A DNA stretch of 64,000 nt, from assembly GCF_023343835.1 (NCBI RefSeq), contig NC_064443.1:248001-312000 (forward strand). Reading direction: 5' to 3'. The notes under the pieces are model-generated. The model saw only the letters and a program-made list of their open reading frames with translations. It had not been told where the DNA came from and made no database searches. The translations under genes and the position numbers were made by a program. This DNA is from Lagopus muta. Its lineage: Eukaryota; Chordata; Aves; Galliformes; Phasianidae. The stretch's first letter is position 1, and each line of letters starts with the position of its first letter. Shown here piece by piece: positions 1 to 44,178 of this stretch.

Positions 1-2321
1 GCAACAGAAAACGTAGAAATAATGGTGCATTTGAGTATTTTGTTTCAAGGGTGTGAATTTCAGTTCCCAGGGAACGTAACTGAAGACCTCTCTGTTTTTA
101 GCATTGCCTCTTTACTTCCGTTCACCCTTTTCACTCTATTGTTCCCCTTCCCTGAAGAAGGAAAAACTCCTTTCTCACCTGTCTTTCCTTTCCCACCTGT
201 TCCAGCATTCTCCCATACTTGAGATTGTTTTTTTTTTTTTTTTTTTTATTTTTTTCCCTCATCCACACTCCAGGTGTGGATAGCATCAGTGTTATATGGT
301 GCCTTGGTCAGATTCAAGACATCAGTGCAATTCCTTTGGTGTTGGCATGCAGCAGAAGACTGATGCATCGTGCAGGAAACAGCATTAAAGGATTTTGAGT
401 TCTCTTTGGCCTGAGCTTATAAGTGTTGAAACAGCTGATAATAACGACTAGTTGCTCACCTCAGATTTCAGTATTTTTAAAAAATGCATCATAAAAGGTT
501 CCTCCTGTCAGTTGATTACTGCTCTTCCAGCAAGAATCTTTCAGTAGACTGGTATATCAGTCTTCCATCAACCTTCAGTTTCCCAGATACTTGAAACAGT
601 GATTCTGTTTCTGTTTTTCACACTGGCAGCAGCACTTGTGTGCTAAACCAGATCCAGCAACGAATCCAGTTTATTCTGTAGTTGCAGCTGTGCCAAGGGA
701 AGGAGAGAGGGGGGAAAAAAAATGAACTTCCAGCTTGTAAACGTTACTGCTGGCACATGGGAGGATCCTGCTCTGAGATTCATTCACAGCAACTGTAAAA
801 TTATAGCCTTCTAAAGCTGCCCTGCTTTATGAGTGATGACTGTTTCCATTCATGGCCTGTCTTGGAATTGTCTGTTTTTGTGTGCTTTTTTTTTTTTTTT
901 AATTCACTTGAAAACTGAACCATTTAAAGTAGTAACTCTACATTTCTGCTCATTTTGAATTTTGAATACTGTCTTGAGTGTTTCGATTTGACATGTCTGA
1001 TACTCTTAGTCACATATATACTTGACTGGCAGAGGTTAAGGGCCTATATATGAGGATTCTGCTGGCATTTATATGGGTGAACTCAAAAACTTCTTGGTAA
1101 CTATGATTGACAGGTCTGTCTTTGTGTCATGTCTTTTATGAAGGCAAGAAAGGCAAAATGAGTGTAATGTTTTCTTTCTTTTTGCTCATTTTGTCAGAAA
1201 ATGGATCCTTGCTGTATATGTATTGCTTGGTGTTCCTCTGAGTTTCATTTGTCATAAGAAAACTGCTCTTTTTTTTTTTTTCTGGTTGCACTTGTTGCTT
1301 GCGTGATTGTTCTAATGGCAAACCAAAGGCTCTGGCAGGGTACTGCATGGACATTGCTTCTTCTTCATGTCCTCACAGCATGTCATAAAGTTATGTAGCT
1401 GCACGTGGTGATGTTTTCTTATCTACCACATGTTATTCCCAATATTTACAAATATTTGGTAGAACAGATATGTGTTCTTTCCTCTCTTGTCTTTGGATAT
1501 TTCAGAGGAAGCCAGTTTCGAGTGGCAGTTCGTTGTACTTAATGTGTGCCAAGCCTCATCTCTTTGGGTGGAGGTAAAGCTGGAACTGGTTACTCAGTCT
1601 CCTCTGTCAGTGTTCAACATACAGAGAGAGGGGATTAAAAAAATAATAATAATCTGCTAATTTGGCATAAAAGCAGCTGGTGCTTCAGATCCCTGCGCAG
1701 TTCTTGTTGGCACTGACCTTGACAGAGGGTTAGAAGCTAATAAATGATATAAACAATGTCAAAGTGCAGCTCTGAGCATGTGGTCTGCCCATCTCAGAGA
1801 CAGGACTGAGGAAATAGACCAGCTAAGTTGTCTATTTCAAGAGAAAGTCAAGCTTTAGATTAGCACTTGATGGTCCTTGCTGTTCCCCTTGGCTTTGATA
1901 CCAGAGTTTACTAGAACTTCAGCATAGTTTGTGGTGCTGTTAAATTCAGAAGAATTTTTGTTTCTTAGCTGAAAACTTGTCTTCTCTGGCTCTAGTGTCA
2001 CTCTCTTCAGATGCTTTGAAACAATATGCAGAAGGGCTCTCTGAAATCTTACTGTATGAAGACTGTTGTATTTACCCTGTTTGTGTCAGGGATGGACCAG
2101 TTGCTAGTCCTGTGTTTCCACATGATGCTCTTGTAGTCTCACTGAGGCCTTGTTTCACTGGTCTGGAAATGGGGCTTTTGTTGCATGTCTCAGATGTCAG
2201 TTACTCCCAGCTACACTAGGGACAGTTGTACCCTCTTTGTTTCAAAGAACTGTCATCCTCCTCAGATTGTCCTCAGCAGTGTGTTTGAAGTCCTGCTCAA
2301 GAAAGTTCTTTCGCTTTCTAG
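1..2321 (+). other. DCAF1 intron (3' part) at the window edge
   Basis: No exon is recognisable here. The preceding conserved segment of DCAF1, which in relatives ends with residues like SYNQDAMER, is not encoded in this stretch, so its exon lies further left. The stretch holds poly-T runs near 229-247 and 889-900. An open stretch at 1472-1660 has no similarity that I recognise. Confidence 0.75.
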
Positions 2322-35096
<32,775 letters not shown>

Positions 35097-35285
35097 GGAG
35101 CGAGTGTTAGGTGGGGTGCTGCCAGGAGGAAACACTCCCTTCCCAGCAGAAGACCAGAGACCAAATTGGAAACGGATTTTGAGCACCCCAACCCTTTTCC
35201 TCCTGGAAAAACCTGAGGAACTTCAGCTCATCCGCTGTGTTGGTTTGAGTCAGTTTGAGGCTCAGAGCAAAGTCTGAAGCTCTTC

Positions 35286-35291
35286 AATAAA
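35286..35291 (+). terminator. DCAF1 polyadenylation signal AATAAA
   Basis: Canonical AATAAA 190 nt after the DCAF1 stop, followed by a T/GT-rich stretch (TTTTCTCTCTGCC and poly-T), a good cleavage context. A further AATAAA at 36151-36156 could serve a longer form. Confidence 0.75.
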
Positions 35292-35309
35292 GAGAACTGG
35301 GGTTAGGCC

Positions 35310-38000
35310 TCTTTTCTCTCTGCCTTTTTTTTTAATTTTTATTTTAGGCTGAGATGACTCTCCTCGTCAAGGAAACTTCTGAAGATATTTCACAGTATAT
35401 TTTCTTTGTATAAAGTTCTTTCCTAAAGAACAGAAATAGTTTTATATATATATATATTAAAAAAAAAAAGGCAGGTGTTATAGTGAAGAGGGAATGAACT
35501 GATGAACTTTGTATTCCTGTAGTATGTTATTACTGTGGGGTAGGTCTGGGGGAAACAAATTGTTTAAAATTTAAAGAGAGGCATTTTTATGCAACTACTA
35601 AATAAGAGGATTGTTGTTTCTAAAGTTGTTGAGGAATGAGAATATTTTTATTTTAAATATGATTTTATTTTTTAAAAACCACAAGTGTTACTGCCTGCAA
35701 GGTCTCTGTGTTTCAGATGAAGTGGGCCTCCAGAGAGTTCTGGGGGTGTTTGGTAACTGGATGAACAGGCTGTATAAAGCAGGGATTCTCGCTGTGATAC
35801 CAGCTCTATAGAAGGCTGATGGAAAGCCTGGCTTGCCCTAATTGGAGCCTGAGGATGTGGGAATCTGGGATTAAAGTTTGAGCGCGCTTTTTTTTTTTTT
35901 TTTTTTCCAACCCCCATTTACCCTTTGTGGTTACAGTTTTTTAATCTTTTTTTTTGTTCTTCCCTTTTTGCCCTCTGTGTGGAAACTACAAATTGAAGGC
36001 CTTTTTTCTTTAATGTAAAGTGTATTTATTAAAAAAACAAATACAAGTCCTGTCTCTGTCTATGGCCGTGAGATGTTGCCATGCAATCCTCTGCCACCCA
36101 TACAGAAGCAGTGCTCTGCCTAGCAGCAGAATGTGCAGGAGAGCAGCTGCAATAAAGGGCAGAGTAAACAAGAGGTGAGATTTCAGAGGGCACAGGCTCC
36201 ACCCTGCTCTGGTCTGTAAGGACTCCTAGACCTACTGGACCTGTGGCACATCTTGCCCACGGCTTCAAATCTGCCATGTCAGCTTGCCTGCCAGCCTTGA
36301 ATTTTCCACAGAAGTTTCAAGCAGCACAGCAGTTTTGCTGCTTGCTATGTGAGTGCTGCTGGTGTCCCTTGAAGATGCACCAGAATATCCAGTCTGCAGC
36401 CCAGTTGCAGGAGGGGCAGGGAGCTCAGTGCCTTGCTGCTGTCTGGCAGCAGCTGCCGTGGACTCCTATTCACATGTGGTTTGGCATCAGGTGGATTGCC
36501 TTCTGGCTGTACTGGAGGAAGGCAGATGAGGTGCTCCTGCACATAAATGACAGTGGATTCTGTCCTTTGAAAAGGGGGGGAAATTCAGTTGTGTGCTGTG
36601 CAGTTAAACACTCATCTACAGCTTAATGCTGTGAGTTGAAACTGACGGGTAAGTGTGCTTTTCACTTGTTTGGACAAGACCACTGAAATGCGCTCTTTAT
36701 GCTCAGGTGTTCAGAGAATATCCACTCAACTTCTTACCTTTTCTCTCTTTCAGCCACTTTCAGAATAGGGGTTGAGGCAGAGCAGGGAGCTGAAGGCTTC
36801 TCACTCCTTGATGCTACGTCAAGTTTTCCATAACAAACAGTGCTCATTTCAACAAAGACTGAAGGATTAATTGTTCATAGAAGAAGAACCTCCTTTTTAA
36901 CCCAGAGAAAGGATAGCTTTCCTTCCAGTATTGCATCTGCCTAAGCACTTACCCGGGAGTGCTTGTAAATAATTGAAAAGATAGAGTTCTGCTGCAGTTT
37001 TTAATGGGCAGTTGCGACCTACCGGACCTATAAAGATGAACAAGTTGTGATTGCTGCAGCATTTAAGACCAGCCATTGGAGCAATGTTTTGGTTAGACAG
37101 AGAGTTGAAAACAGGATCTGCCATGCATCAGCTGTGCAAGTCAGCCTCTACCTTATCAAAACACGTCTTATACAACTCTACTTTAAAAATGTGCTGCTCA
37201 GGAGGACAGGAAAAAAAAATATGAAGCTCTACTACTAGTGAGAGGAGATGTTGTGCCAGCTGTGCATATTGTTCTGGCATTATACCACAGCTGTAACTAT
37301 CTGCATCTGTTGCTACCTTGGAGCAGTTTGCCAACTATTCTTATGAGACAGAAATGAATGCCTAACAGGCAGAGCTCCTGTTTATAAAATTTGCGTTGAA
37401 ACTGTGCCACTGTAAGAACAAATGTAATCCTCCCACAATCCTCCCCTACCCCCATCTAACTGTAGTGAATAGAGCCAAAGGGAGCAGGTCTGGGGCCTAA
37501 CAACTGCAGCTGAAGTGACAGAGCCTGGCTCACTGCCACTACGTGGGGCCTGGGGCATTTACTGGGCTGTGCTAGGCCTTGTGTGTGTGTGCCCTGCTTC
37601 TGTAAGGCGAGGTTGAGCCTCAGCCTGTGCTGTCACACACACTGACCCAGCCCAAGGGCATGTTTCAGCCTTCCTCTGCTGCAGTGCAGGGCCGTTTAGC
37701 ACACATCTGCAGCATAGCAAATGGGCTGCTGGGGCAAGAAGCTAAAGCTTGGCCATGGTACTCTAGGATTAAAAAAAGACAGCAAACCATTGATGTTAGA
37801 AGCAGTGGTGTTTTCTGGGTTTTTTCTGGACAGGTGTTAAAAAAGATGCCATTCAGTCTGAACACTCTTGGACCACCCTGCCTCCCCTCCTCCCGCTTTG
37901 CCCACATACACAGCCCTATTGCATTACCTTACTGCAACAGGTGTACAGCTGTGAGACACCCGCGTTGCACGTGGTGCAGCCCAAGCAGCCAAGCAGTGAC
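35310..38000. other. Convergent intergenic region between DCAF1 and RBM15B, left part
   Basis: No gene recognised. Holds AT-rich sequence, a TA run near 35443-35456 and a poly-T run near 35889-35906. Part of it may be an extended DCAF1 3' UTR, given the AATAAA at 36151-36156. Confidence 0.5.
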
Positions 38001-38019
38001 TGTGGCTTTGTGGCTGGGA

Positions 38020-38850
38020 AGCTCAGGTCTAGTAGGGGGTGGAAAGGACCCCGCAGCTCCGTCAGTACAACCCCCTGGTAGAGCAGGTTCTCTACAGCAG
38101 GTCGCACAGGGAAGCATCCTGGTGACTCTTGAATATTTTCAGAGGATGAGACTCCACAGGCTCTTCAGGCAGCCTGTTCCAGTGCTCTGTAACCCCCTGA
38201 AAAAACTTTTCTCATGTTTGTCTGGAACTTCCTTTGTTCCAGTTTGTTCCCATTGCTCCTTGTCTGATTATTGGGCACCACCAAAAAGAACTTGGCCTCA
38301 TCTGCTTGACTTGCCCATTAGGTTGATTACATTACAGGCATTGATTACATCTCTCACCTTTCTCCAGGTTGACCAGCCCCTGGGGCTCTCAGTGATTCCT
38401 CACAAGGAAGTTGCTCCAGGCCCTTAACCATCATTGTCACTCTGCTGCTCTCTCTACAGCAGTTCCCTGTCTTTTGTGCAGTGAGGAGCCCAAAACTGGA
38501 TGCAGCACTCCATGCACTCCAGTTTTGGGCACAGCAGAGGGGAGGATCACCTCCTTCGCCCTGCTGGCCACACTCTTTGTAACACACCCCCAGGAACCAT
38601 TGTCCTTCTTGGCCACCTGGGCATATTGCTGGCTCATGGCCAACCTGCTGCCCACCAGGAGCCACAGGTCCTTCTGTGCACAGCTCCTCTGCAGCAGCTC
38701 GGCCCTTCCTCAGGTGTAGGACCCTGCACTTGCTCTTGCTAAATCTCATAAGGTTCCCTTCTGCCCAACTTACAAAACAGCCCAAACCCTCTGCTATTAC
38801 TTGTCTCAAAAGGAAAGTGGGAGATGGGGTATCTGTGCTGGTTCCTTGGC
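38020..38850 (-). repeat. Older CR1 LINE copy, - orientation
   Basis: The + strand shows the reversed CR1 phrases GCAGCCTGTTCCAGTGCTCT, TGGCTCATGGCCAACCTGCT and GTTGCTCCAGGCCCTTAACC. The minus strand encodes broken pieces of the CR1 ORF2 C-terminus (such as GSRLAMSQQYAQVAKK and [15 protein letters not shown]). It has several stops and shifts, so it is older than the 29.9-kb copy. Confidence 0.9.
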
Positions 38851-40100
38851 TCTGTTAGCAGAGATGTGCAACTTCCAGAAGCCATCAGGCGCTTGCTGGG
38901 ACCCTACTGCAAACTGCTGCGACAGTGGGGACATGGACACTACACAGGGTGCTCCCTGACAAAAACCTCTGGTCACATTGACTCTGGCCATAAGGGACAT
39001 CTAAAAACACTTGGGTTTCAGATGACACTTAGACGTTACACTTACTAACATTTGGCACTGTCTATGTTACAACAGGGGTGAGGACTAGGTCACAAGGTGA
39101 AAAGTCATCCTTGTAACCATGTAACATCAGGAGCAGGCCAGCTGCCCTGTGCCCTGTAGTACTGCTGCCCTGCAAACCTGCTCAGCGCCTGGGCCCTTGT
39201 CACTGTTTTCAGGCCCTTAGTTCTTAGTACAGAGTTATATTTTATGGGCTACAGACACCAAAGTGAAATATCCCCTCATAAGCACACTAACTCATTAGTA
39301 TACAATCACAGTATTAAATGTTTAAAAATAAATAAATAAATAAAACCAATAATCATAATTGTTGACACCAATACATTATTAAATTAAGCTGACGATGTCC
39401 CTGCTGTGAAACTGCAGGGTTGAAAATTAAAAACAAAGAGAGGCATCATTAAGCTGAGTTACAGTCCTGTGTGTGTAGGGTTTGACTGCCGCTCACTTGA
39501 GAGCACAGCTCTGAAGTGCCTTTGGCAGCAGTGAGTCTGCTTGCTCAGAGACCGCTTGTGAGGAGGGCCTGGGTTCTGGCTCTGCCAGGGTTTTGTTCAC
39601 TTGCTTACCACCAAAGCTTCAACAAACAAACAACCAACAAAAAACAAAACCAAAAAAAATCCCTGCAATTCTAAAGAGAAAGTTCAGAATGTAGTGCTTC
39701 TAATGCCACACAATTTCCTGTAAGCCTCTTGAAATCTGGAGGCGTGATTTTAAAAAATACAAAATCCCCAAGCTGAGTAGTGCAGTTTAACTCAAATTTG
39801 AAATAGTTACATCCTCAAGTCACCCAGAAACCAGCCCTGCATGTCCAGGCTCTCTGGAATGACTGTCTCATGCCACAGACAGACACAGTGAAGAACCTCA
39901 GCTTAAATTCCTGTTCTTGCTCTGCAGACAGCTTCCTCGTGGGCACACACCATGCTTCTAGATGACAGCCAGAGTTGTTTATATTTTTGCATGCTTGCAA
40001 ATAAATTTTAACTTAAAAAAAAAAAAAGAAAAAACCTTTGCAGTTTATCTTGCAATAAAGGATTTCAGATAGTGAACATGATGGCTATAAAAAGGGGCAC
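38851..40100. other. Intergenic sequence, no gene seen
   Basis: Contains an AAAT-type run near 39326-39345, an AAC-rich stretch near 39620-39655, and poly-A at 40014-40026. No conserved coding sequence. Confidence 0.5.
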
Positions 40101-40128
40101 CCACAGTTCACAAAACAACTTGGTGCCC

Positions 40129-40134
40129 TTTATT
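40129..40134 (-). terminator. Candidate distal RBM15B polyadenylation signal
   Basis: On the minus strand AATAAA is followed within 25 nt by a GT-rich element (TTGTTTTGTGAACTGTGGG). It would give RBM15B a 3' UTR of about 960 nt that includes a CR1 fragment and an ATT repeat. An alternative nearer signal is AGTAAA at 40830-40835. Confidence 0.4.
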
Positions 40135-40310
40135 TGTTTGTCTGCATCTAATACAGGCCCAAGAGGTTTCCCCTTTCAATGATATTTTTTCTCATGCTTG
40201 ATTTATTTCTCTTTTTACAGAAACCAGGAACATCAGGCCTCATCTGTTCTGTTGAGGTTGTACAGGATTGACTCCTTAGTAGCAAACTTTTTGCCCAATT
40301 ATCAACTGTA

Positions 40311-40349
<39 letters not shown>
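40311..40349. repeat. (ATT)n microsatellite
   Basis: Thirteen uninterrupted ATT units. Confidence 0.95.
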
Positions 40350-40432
40350 TGGTGTATAAAGAAGATTTCTATTCTCAGTCAGGTTTTGCTTCCTTGAAAG
40401 GATCTGTCACCAAATGGAGTAGCAACAGAAAT

Positions 40433-40580
40433 CGTAGAATCACAGAATGGCCTGGGTTGAAAAGGACCACAGTGATCATCCAGTTTCAACCCCCTGCTAT
40501 GTGCAGGGTCACCAACAACCAGACCAGGCTGCCCAGAGCCACATCCAGCCTGGCCTTGAAATGCACCAAGATTTAAATTT
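40433..40580 (-). repeat. CR1 LINE 3'-end fragment, - orientation
   Basis: The + strand reads GTAGAATCACAGAATGGCC, then AGGACCACAGTGATCATCCA and CAGCCTGGCCTTGAA. This is the reverse of a CR1 3' terminus from a different subfamily than the 29.9-kb copy. It lies in sense orientation relative to RBM15B, probably in or just past its 3' UTR. Confidence 0.9.
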
Positions 40581-40829
40581 GCTAAATAAAAAACAAACAG
40601 GACAAAAACAAGAAAGCAAGACCAACCTCTCAGTCTCCCATAGGGCACAATGACAAATCCCCCTTCCCGTCCCACCTGGCAGGACACCAGAAAGAGACTG
40701 AGGAGGTGTAGGCTGGAGGCTGAGGGGCTGGGCTGGGCCCCCATCAGCGGGCAGCACAGGGCAGCAGCCCTCCCAGGCCTTAAGAACCAGGATAGCGCAC
40801 AAGTTTAGAAATCCATCAGTGAACAAGGC

Positions 40830-40835
40830 TTTACT
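40830..40835 (-). terminator. Candidate proximal RBM15B polyadenylation signal AGTAAA
   Basis: A variant signal on the minus strand about 235 nt after the RBM15B stop, followed by TTGTTCACTGATGG. Repeat-derived sequence begins further downstream, which favours an mRNA end here; the canonical AATAAA at 40129-40134 is the alternative. Confidence 0.4.
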
Positions 40836-41068
40836 GACGACTTTTTCATACAGTTAAAAAATAAAAATACAGAACAACAGCAGACAGTGTCACGTATTAA
40901 AAACGAATGAAATGGGCACTATTTAAATGGTATTAAAATTAATTAGAAACTAAAAATCTTAGCACTTCGGTTGAGGTGTTCTGAGCCTCCACCAAAATGA
41001 TTGGCCTTAAAAACAACGGGTTTGTGTGACACACAAAGAAAACATGGAATTTGAAAAGACAGTGTGGG

Positions 41069-43801
41069 CTAGGCAGTGTCTTTGACTATAACTATCACCA
41101 TATGTTCTTCTTCCAACTTCCCCAATGTCCTTAGTGCTGACTGGAGGTACTGCTGAGAGAATTCACAAGGAGGGAACGCATAAAGCATGCCTGTGCTGTC
41201 TCTGCCCTTCGCTCCTCCCACGGGCAGGCTGATAACCCCAGCAGCCTGCTTCTGTTTCAAGTAGGAGACCAGATTCCTGAGCAGCCGTCGCTGCAAGCCG
41301 GGCTCGACCACGGGAAAGGTCCCCTCGGCCCCCGCGTTCCCCGGGGCAGACTGCGTCGCCAGGAGCACAGCGTAGCCATTGGGGCTGCCTTGTTTGATAC
41401 GGCGAGTCACTTCATCCAGCTTGGGCTGGTCGAGCCGAAGTCTCTGAGCGATTTTGAGCTGCGTGAGCTTCCCACCAGACAAATGGTCTTTGAGGAGTCC
41501 ATTGATGACACCGAGGTCTCCCTCCAGAATGTGCATAGATGTGGGGAAGCAGCTGTTTTTTAGCACGAGAAGCCCATTCCAAGCAAGTTGCAGCGTCTGA
41601 GCGTATTCTGACAAATTCTTTAACTTTTTGGTCTCAGATTTTGGCTCCTCGTGAGTTTTTGATTCTGATTCACCAGTTCGATGATTGCGTTCGCTGTCCC
41701 TTTTTTTAGGCTGCGGAGCATCGGATGCCTCACGATGGGGTTTCTCCTCAGTTGTGTGACGATTGTTCTGAAGGGAGTTACTCTGCTCTTTCTCAGTTCC
41801 GGATTCTGTAGTGTGATTCTCTTTGCGGGCCCGCTCCGGGCTGCGGTCTAAAGCTGGCCCACTGGCCTTTGTCCTGCTTCTGTCCTCGTAAGGCGAGTGA
41901 GTAGTCCTGCCACGGTCACTGGAAAGGCTCCGTCGTTTCCGCCGCTCTTCCCACAGTTTGGGCACAGTGCGATCGCTGTCACTGGCCCATCGCTCTCCAC
42001 TCCGGCTACGCACTGATCGGCTGTAGCTCTCCAAGTTGTTTCTGCGTTCAGCGTTTTTGGCAGGACTGGCCCAGTCTGCCTCTGCAAAGCTCCTGTCTCT
42101 GTCCGAGTACAGGAGATGTGGAGGAGTCCTATCTCGCACCCTCAAGTCTTGCTCTAGGCTTCTGTGTCTGCTATACCCATCAGCAAGCAGTTCGTAGTGC
42201 ACAGGGAGAGGTGCAGGCTGGTACGGCTGTGGGTATCTCGTCTCTTCTGCTTTGGCAAAATCCACACGAAGTCTCCTCTCTGGCCCGCCCAAGGGAAAGC
42301 CTCTCATCTGCGCGCAGGCGGCCTGGGCAGCGTCCAAGCTTTCATACTGGATATACGCAAAACTGTCTCCCTTCACATAGTCAATAGTCCTGATGCTGCC
42401 AAAGCGGTCAAACTCCCTTGCCAGGGCAGCTAGAGAAGTACTGGGGCCAAGACCACCCACCCACAGCCGGGTAGTAGGGTTGGCTTTACCGTAGCCAATT
42501 TTGATAGGGTTCCTGCCGACAACGCGGCCTGACATTGCGACCTTGGCCCGATGCGCCATGTCTAAGTTTTGGAACTTGAGGAAAGCGTAAGCCCCACCTT
42601 GGCCGCGGGCAGGACGCTTGATCACCACTTCTTCAATGATGCCGTACTTCTCGAAGGCACGTCTCAGCTCCACCTCTGAGACGTTGTGGTCCAAGTTGCC
42701 GATGAAGAGGTTGCGGGTGGCTCTCTGATCATCCTCCGGCATCAGGTCTTCCTCGGCCACGATGGGGTAGCTGTAGGGCCGGCCGCGCTCGTCATACAGC
42801 CCATAGTAATCCAGGGCCCGCTCCCGCTCCCGGGAGAGCCCGATGGCGGCGGCCTCCAGCGCGAAGGCAGCGGCGGCAGCGTGCGCATGGCGGGGCCGCG
42901 GCTCCCGCAGCAAAGGGCTGGTGACGGGTGAAAGCGACCGCTGCTTGTACTGGTAGGCGCCGTGCAGAGGTGGCAGGTAGCCCAGGGGCTCCGGTGAGGG
43001 CGCGGGGGGCGGCGTGCGGCTCCTGCGGCCCCCACGCAGGTACACGGGCTCCACCTTGAGTGGCCGGTCGTAGAGGAGCAGCTGGCGGGCCCGGGCGTGC
43101 CGGCGGGCGTCGCGGGCGTCCCCGGGGTGTCGGAAGTTGACGTAGGCGACGCGGCCGAGCTCGGGCGTGTGGGAGAGCTTGACGCTGATGTCCCCGGCGC
43201 CCCCCCCCGCGAAGCGCTGGAAGAGGCGGAACAGCCCGTCCTCCAGCAGCTGGTCGGGCAGGGCCGCGCTCAGCCCGCTCACCAGCAGCGTCTTGTACTC
43301 ACAGGAGCCGGGCGGCTCCCCGGACAGCCCCGCCGAGCCCCCCAGCGGCGCCAGCAGCAGCGAGGGCGCGGCGCCCGGCGGCGGCCCGGCCAGTAGCAGC
43401 GAAGGGGCCACCACGGCGCCGGGCAGGGCCTTGGCCTTGGGCACGCCGAGCGCGCGGGACGACGACGACGATGAGGATGACGAGGGGGCGGCCTGGCCGC
43501 GGGCGCCCGAGGCCGAGCCGCTCGCCGCCGGGCGGTGGTTGGAGTCGGCGCCGCCGGCGCGCTCATCGCCGCGGTGGCTGCGGGAGCCGGAGCCGCCTCC
43601 GCCGCTTCCTCCGCTTCCTCCGCCGCCGCCGCCGCCGCCGGGCGTGGACTTGTCCCGGCTGCTGCGGGAGGCGCCCGAGCTGCGGTGCAGGCCGCGCCGG
43701 CTGCTGCTTTCGCGCTCGCGCTCGCGCGGCCTCTTGGCGGCGGCAGCGCGGCCTCCCCCGGCCCCCGGCGGGCTGGCGTCCCGTTCGCTACCGCGCTTCA
43801 T
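41069..43801 (-). CDS. RBM15B: RBM15B, spen-family RNA-binding protein (intronless)
   Basis: A single open frame of 910 codons plus stop; human RBM15B (890 residues) is also intronless. Nuclear; with RBM15 it recruits the WTAP-METTL3 m6A writer to target RNAs and takes part in splicing and export (family knowledge). Layout: basic, low-complexity N-terminus with Gly and Ser runs (1-165); RRM1 about 168-250 (TLLVSGL, VAYVNF); RRM2 about 364-438 (NLFIGNL, GGAYAFLKF); RRM3 about 445-517 (RLWVGGL, SFAYIQY); Arg/Ser/Glu-rich linker; SPOC domain about 733-910, ending MVIVIVKDTA. SPOC reaches the last residue, as in the family. The chosen ATG (43801) follows an in-frame TGA at 43820-43822, so no longer form is possible without an intron. 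Confidence 0.97.
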   Translation of the reverse strand: MKRGSERDASPPGAGGGRAAAAKRPRERERESSSRRGLHRSSGASRSSRDKSTPGGGGGGGGSGGSGGGGSGSRSHRGDERAGGADSNHRPAASGSASGARGQAAPSSSSSSSSSRALGVPKAKALPGAVVAPSLLLAGPPPGAAPSLLLAPLGGSAGLSGEPPGSCEYKTLLVSGLSAALPDQLLEDGLFRLFQRFAGGGAGDISVKLSHTPELGRVAYVNFRHPGDARDARRHARARQLLLYDRPLKVEPVYLRGGRRSRTPPPAPSPEPLGYLPPLHGAYQYKQRSLSPVTSPLLREPRPRHAHAAAAAFALEAAAIGLSRERERALDYYGLYDERGRPYSYPIVAEEDLMPEDDQRATRNLFIGNLDHNVSEVELRRAFEKYGIIEEVVIKRPARGQGGAYAFLKFQNLDMAHRAKVAMSGRVVGRNPIKIGYGKANPTTRLWVGGLGPSTSLAALAREFDRFGSIRTIDYVKGDSFAYIQYESLDAAQAACAQMRGFPLGGPERRLRVDFAKAEETRYPQPYQPAPLPVHYELLADGYSRHRSLEQDLRVRDRTPPHLLYSDRDRSFAEADWASPAKNAERRNNLESYSRSVRSRSGERWASDSDRTVPKLWEERRKRRSLSSDRGRTTHSPYEDRSRTKASGPALDRSPERARKENHTTESGTEKEQSNSLQNNRHTTEEKPHREASDAPQPKKRDSERNHRTGESESKTHEEPKSETKKLKNLSEYAQTLQLAWNGLLVLKNSCFPTSMHILEGDLGVINGLLKDHLSGGKLTQLKIAQRLRLDQPKLDEVTRRIKQGSPNGYAVLLATQSAPGNAGAEGTFPVVEPGLQRRLLRNLVSYLKQKQAAGVISLPVGGAKGRDSTGMLYAFPPCEFSQQYLQSALRTLGKLEEEHMVIVIVKDTA
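43616..43645. repeat. GCC/GGC trinucleotide run coding for the Gly tract of RBM15B
   Basis: A near-uninterrupted CCG/GCC run that encodes the poly-Gly stretch around residues 55-62 of RBM15B. Such runs vary in length between alleles and assemblies. Confidence 0.85.
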
Positions 43802-43819
43802 GGCGCCGGGGCCCTCGGA

Positions 43820-43849
43820 TCAGGAGACGCCTCCGGCGGCCGCCGCCAT
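43820..43849 (-). promoter_or_regulatory. Nine-codon uORF with TISU-type start, RBM15B 5' leader
   Basis: The minus strand has CAAGATGGCGGC, a full match to the TISU/YY1 element (SAASATGGCGGC), whose ATG is at 43849-43847. It reads MAAAAGGVS then TGA (43822-43820). It is in frame with, and 48 nt upstream of, the RBM15B ATG. If the mRNA includes it, ribosomes must skip or reinitiate. Confidence 0.65.
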
Positions 43850-44113
43850 CTTGGACAAAAGGGAACGAAGGCGGCTCCGGCCGCCGCGCCGCGCGGGCTC
43901 TACGTCATCGCCGTGCGCCTCGCCGCATGGCGGCGTAAAGAGCGCGGAGGCGCCGCGCAGCGACGTGCGGGGAAAGCACCTCCCGCCCTCGGCCGCGCGG
44001 CCAATGGGAAGGAGCGTGCGCGGCGCGGCCCCGCCCCCGCCCCTCCCCCAACCGCGGGAGCGCGCCGCGCAATCACGTGACACCGCACGCTACCCCCGGT
44101 GGAACCGTAGTAC

Positions 44114-44119
44114 TTTAAT
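44114..44119 (-). terminator. MANF polyadenylation signal ATTAAA
   Basis: ATTAAA on the minus strand only about 60 nt after the MANF stop (44179-44181). It implies a very short 3' UTR of about 80 nt. No other AATAAA/ATTAAA is seen on this strand before the RBM15B start. Confidence 0.7.
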
Positions 44120-44178
44120 GAGCTCCGTACAGCGCGCGCCGTAGCGGCGTCTCCGCGCCCGCCCCGCGCGGCCCCTCC

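Noticed and set aside
1472-1660. Possible extra DCAF1 exon
   Set aside because: No match to the known DCAF1 sequence, which continues without a gap from exons left of the window to 2322.
43167-44144. Long + strand open frame of 325 codons opposite RBM15B
   Set aside because: GC-rich antisense shadow of RBM15B and its CpG island; composition is Pro/Arg/Ser-rich with no family similarity.
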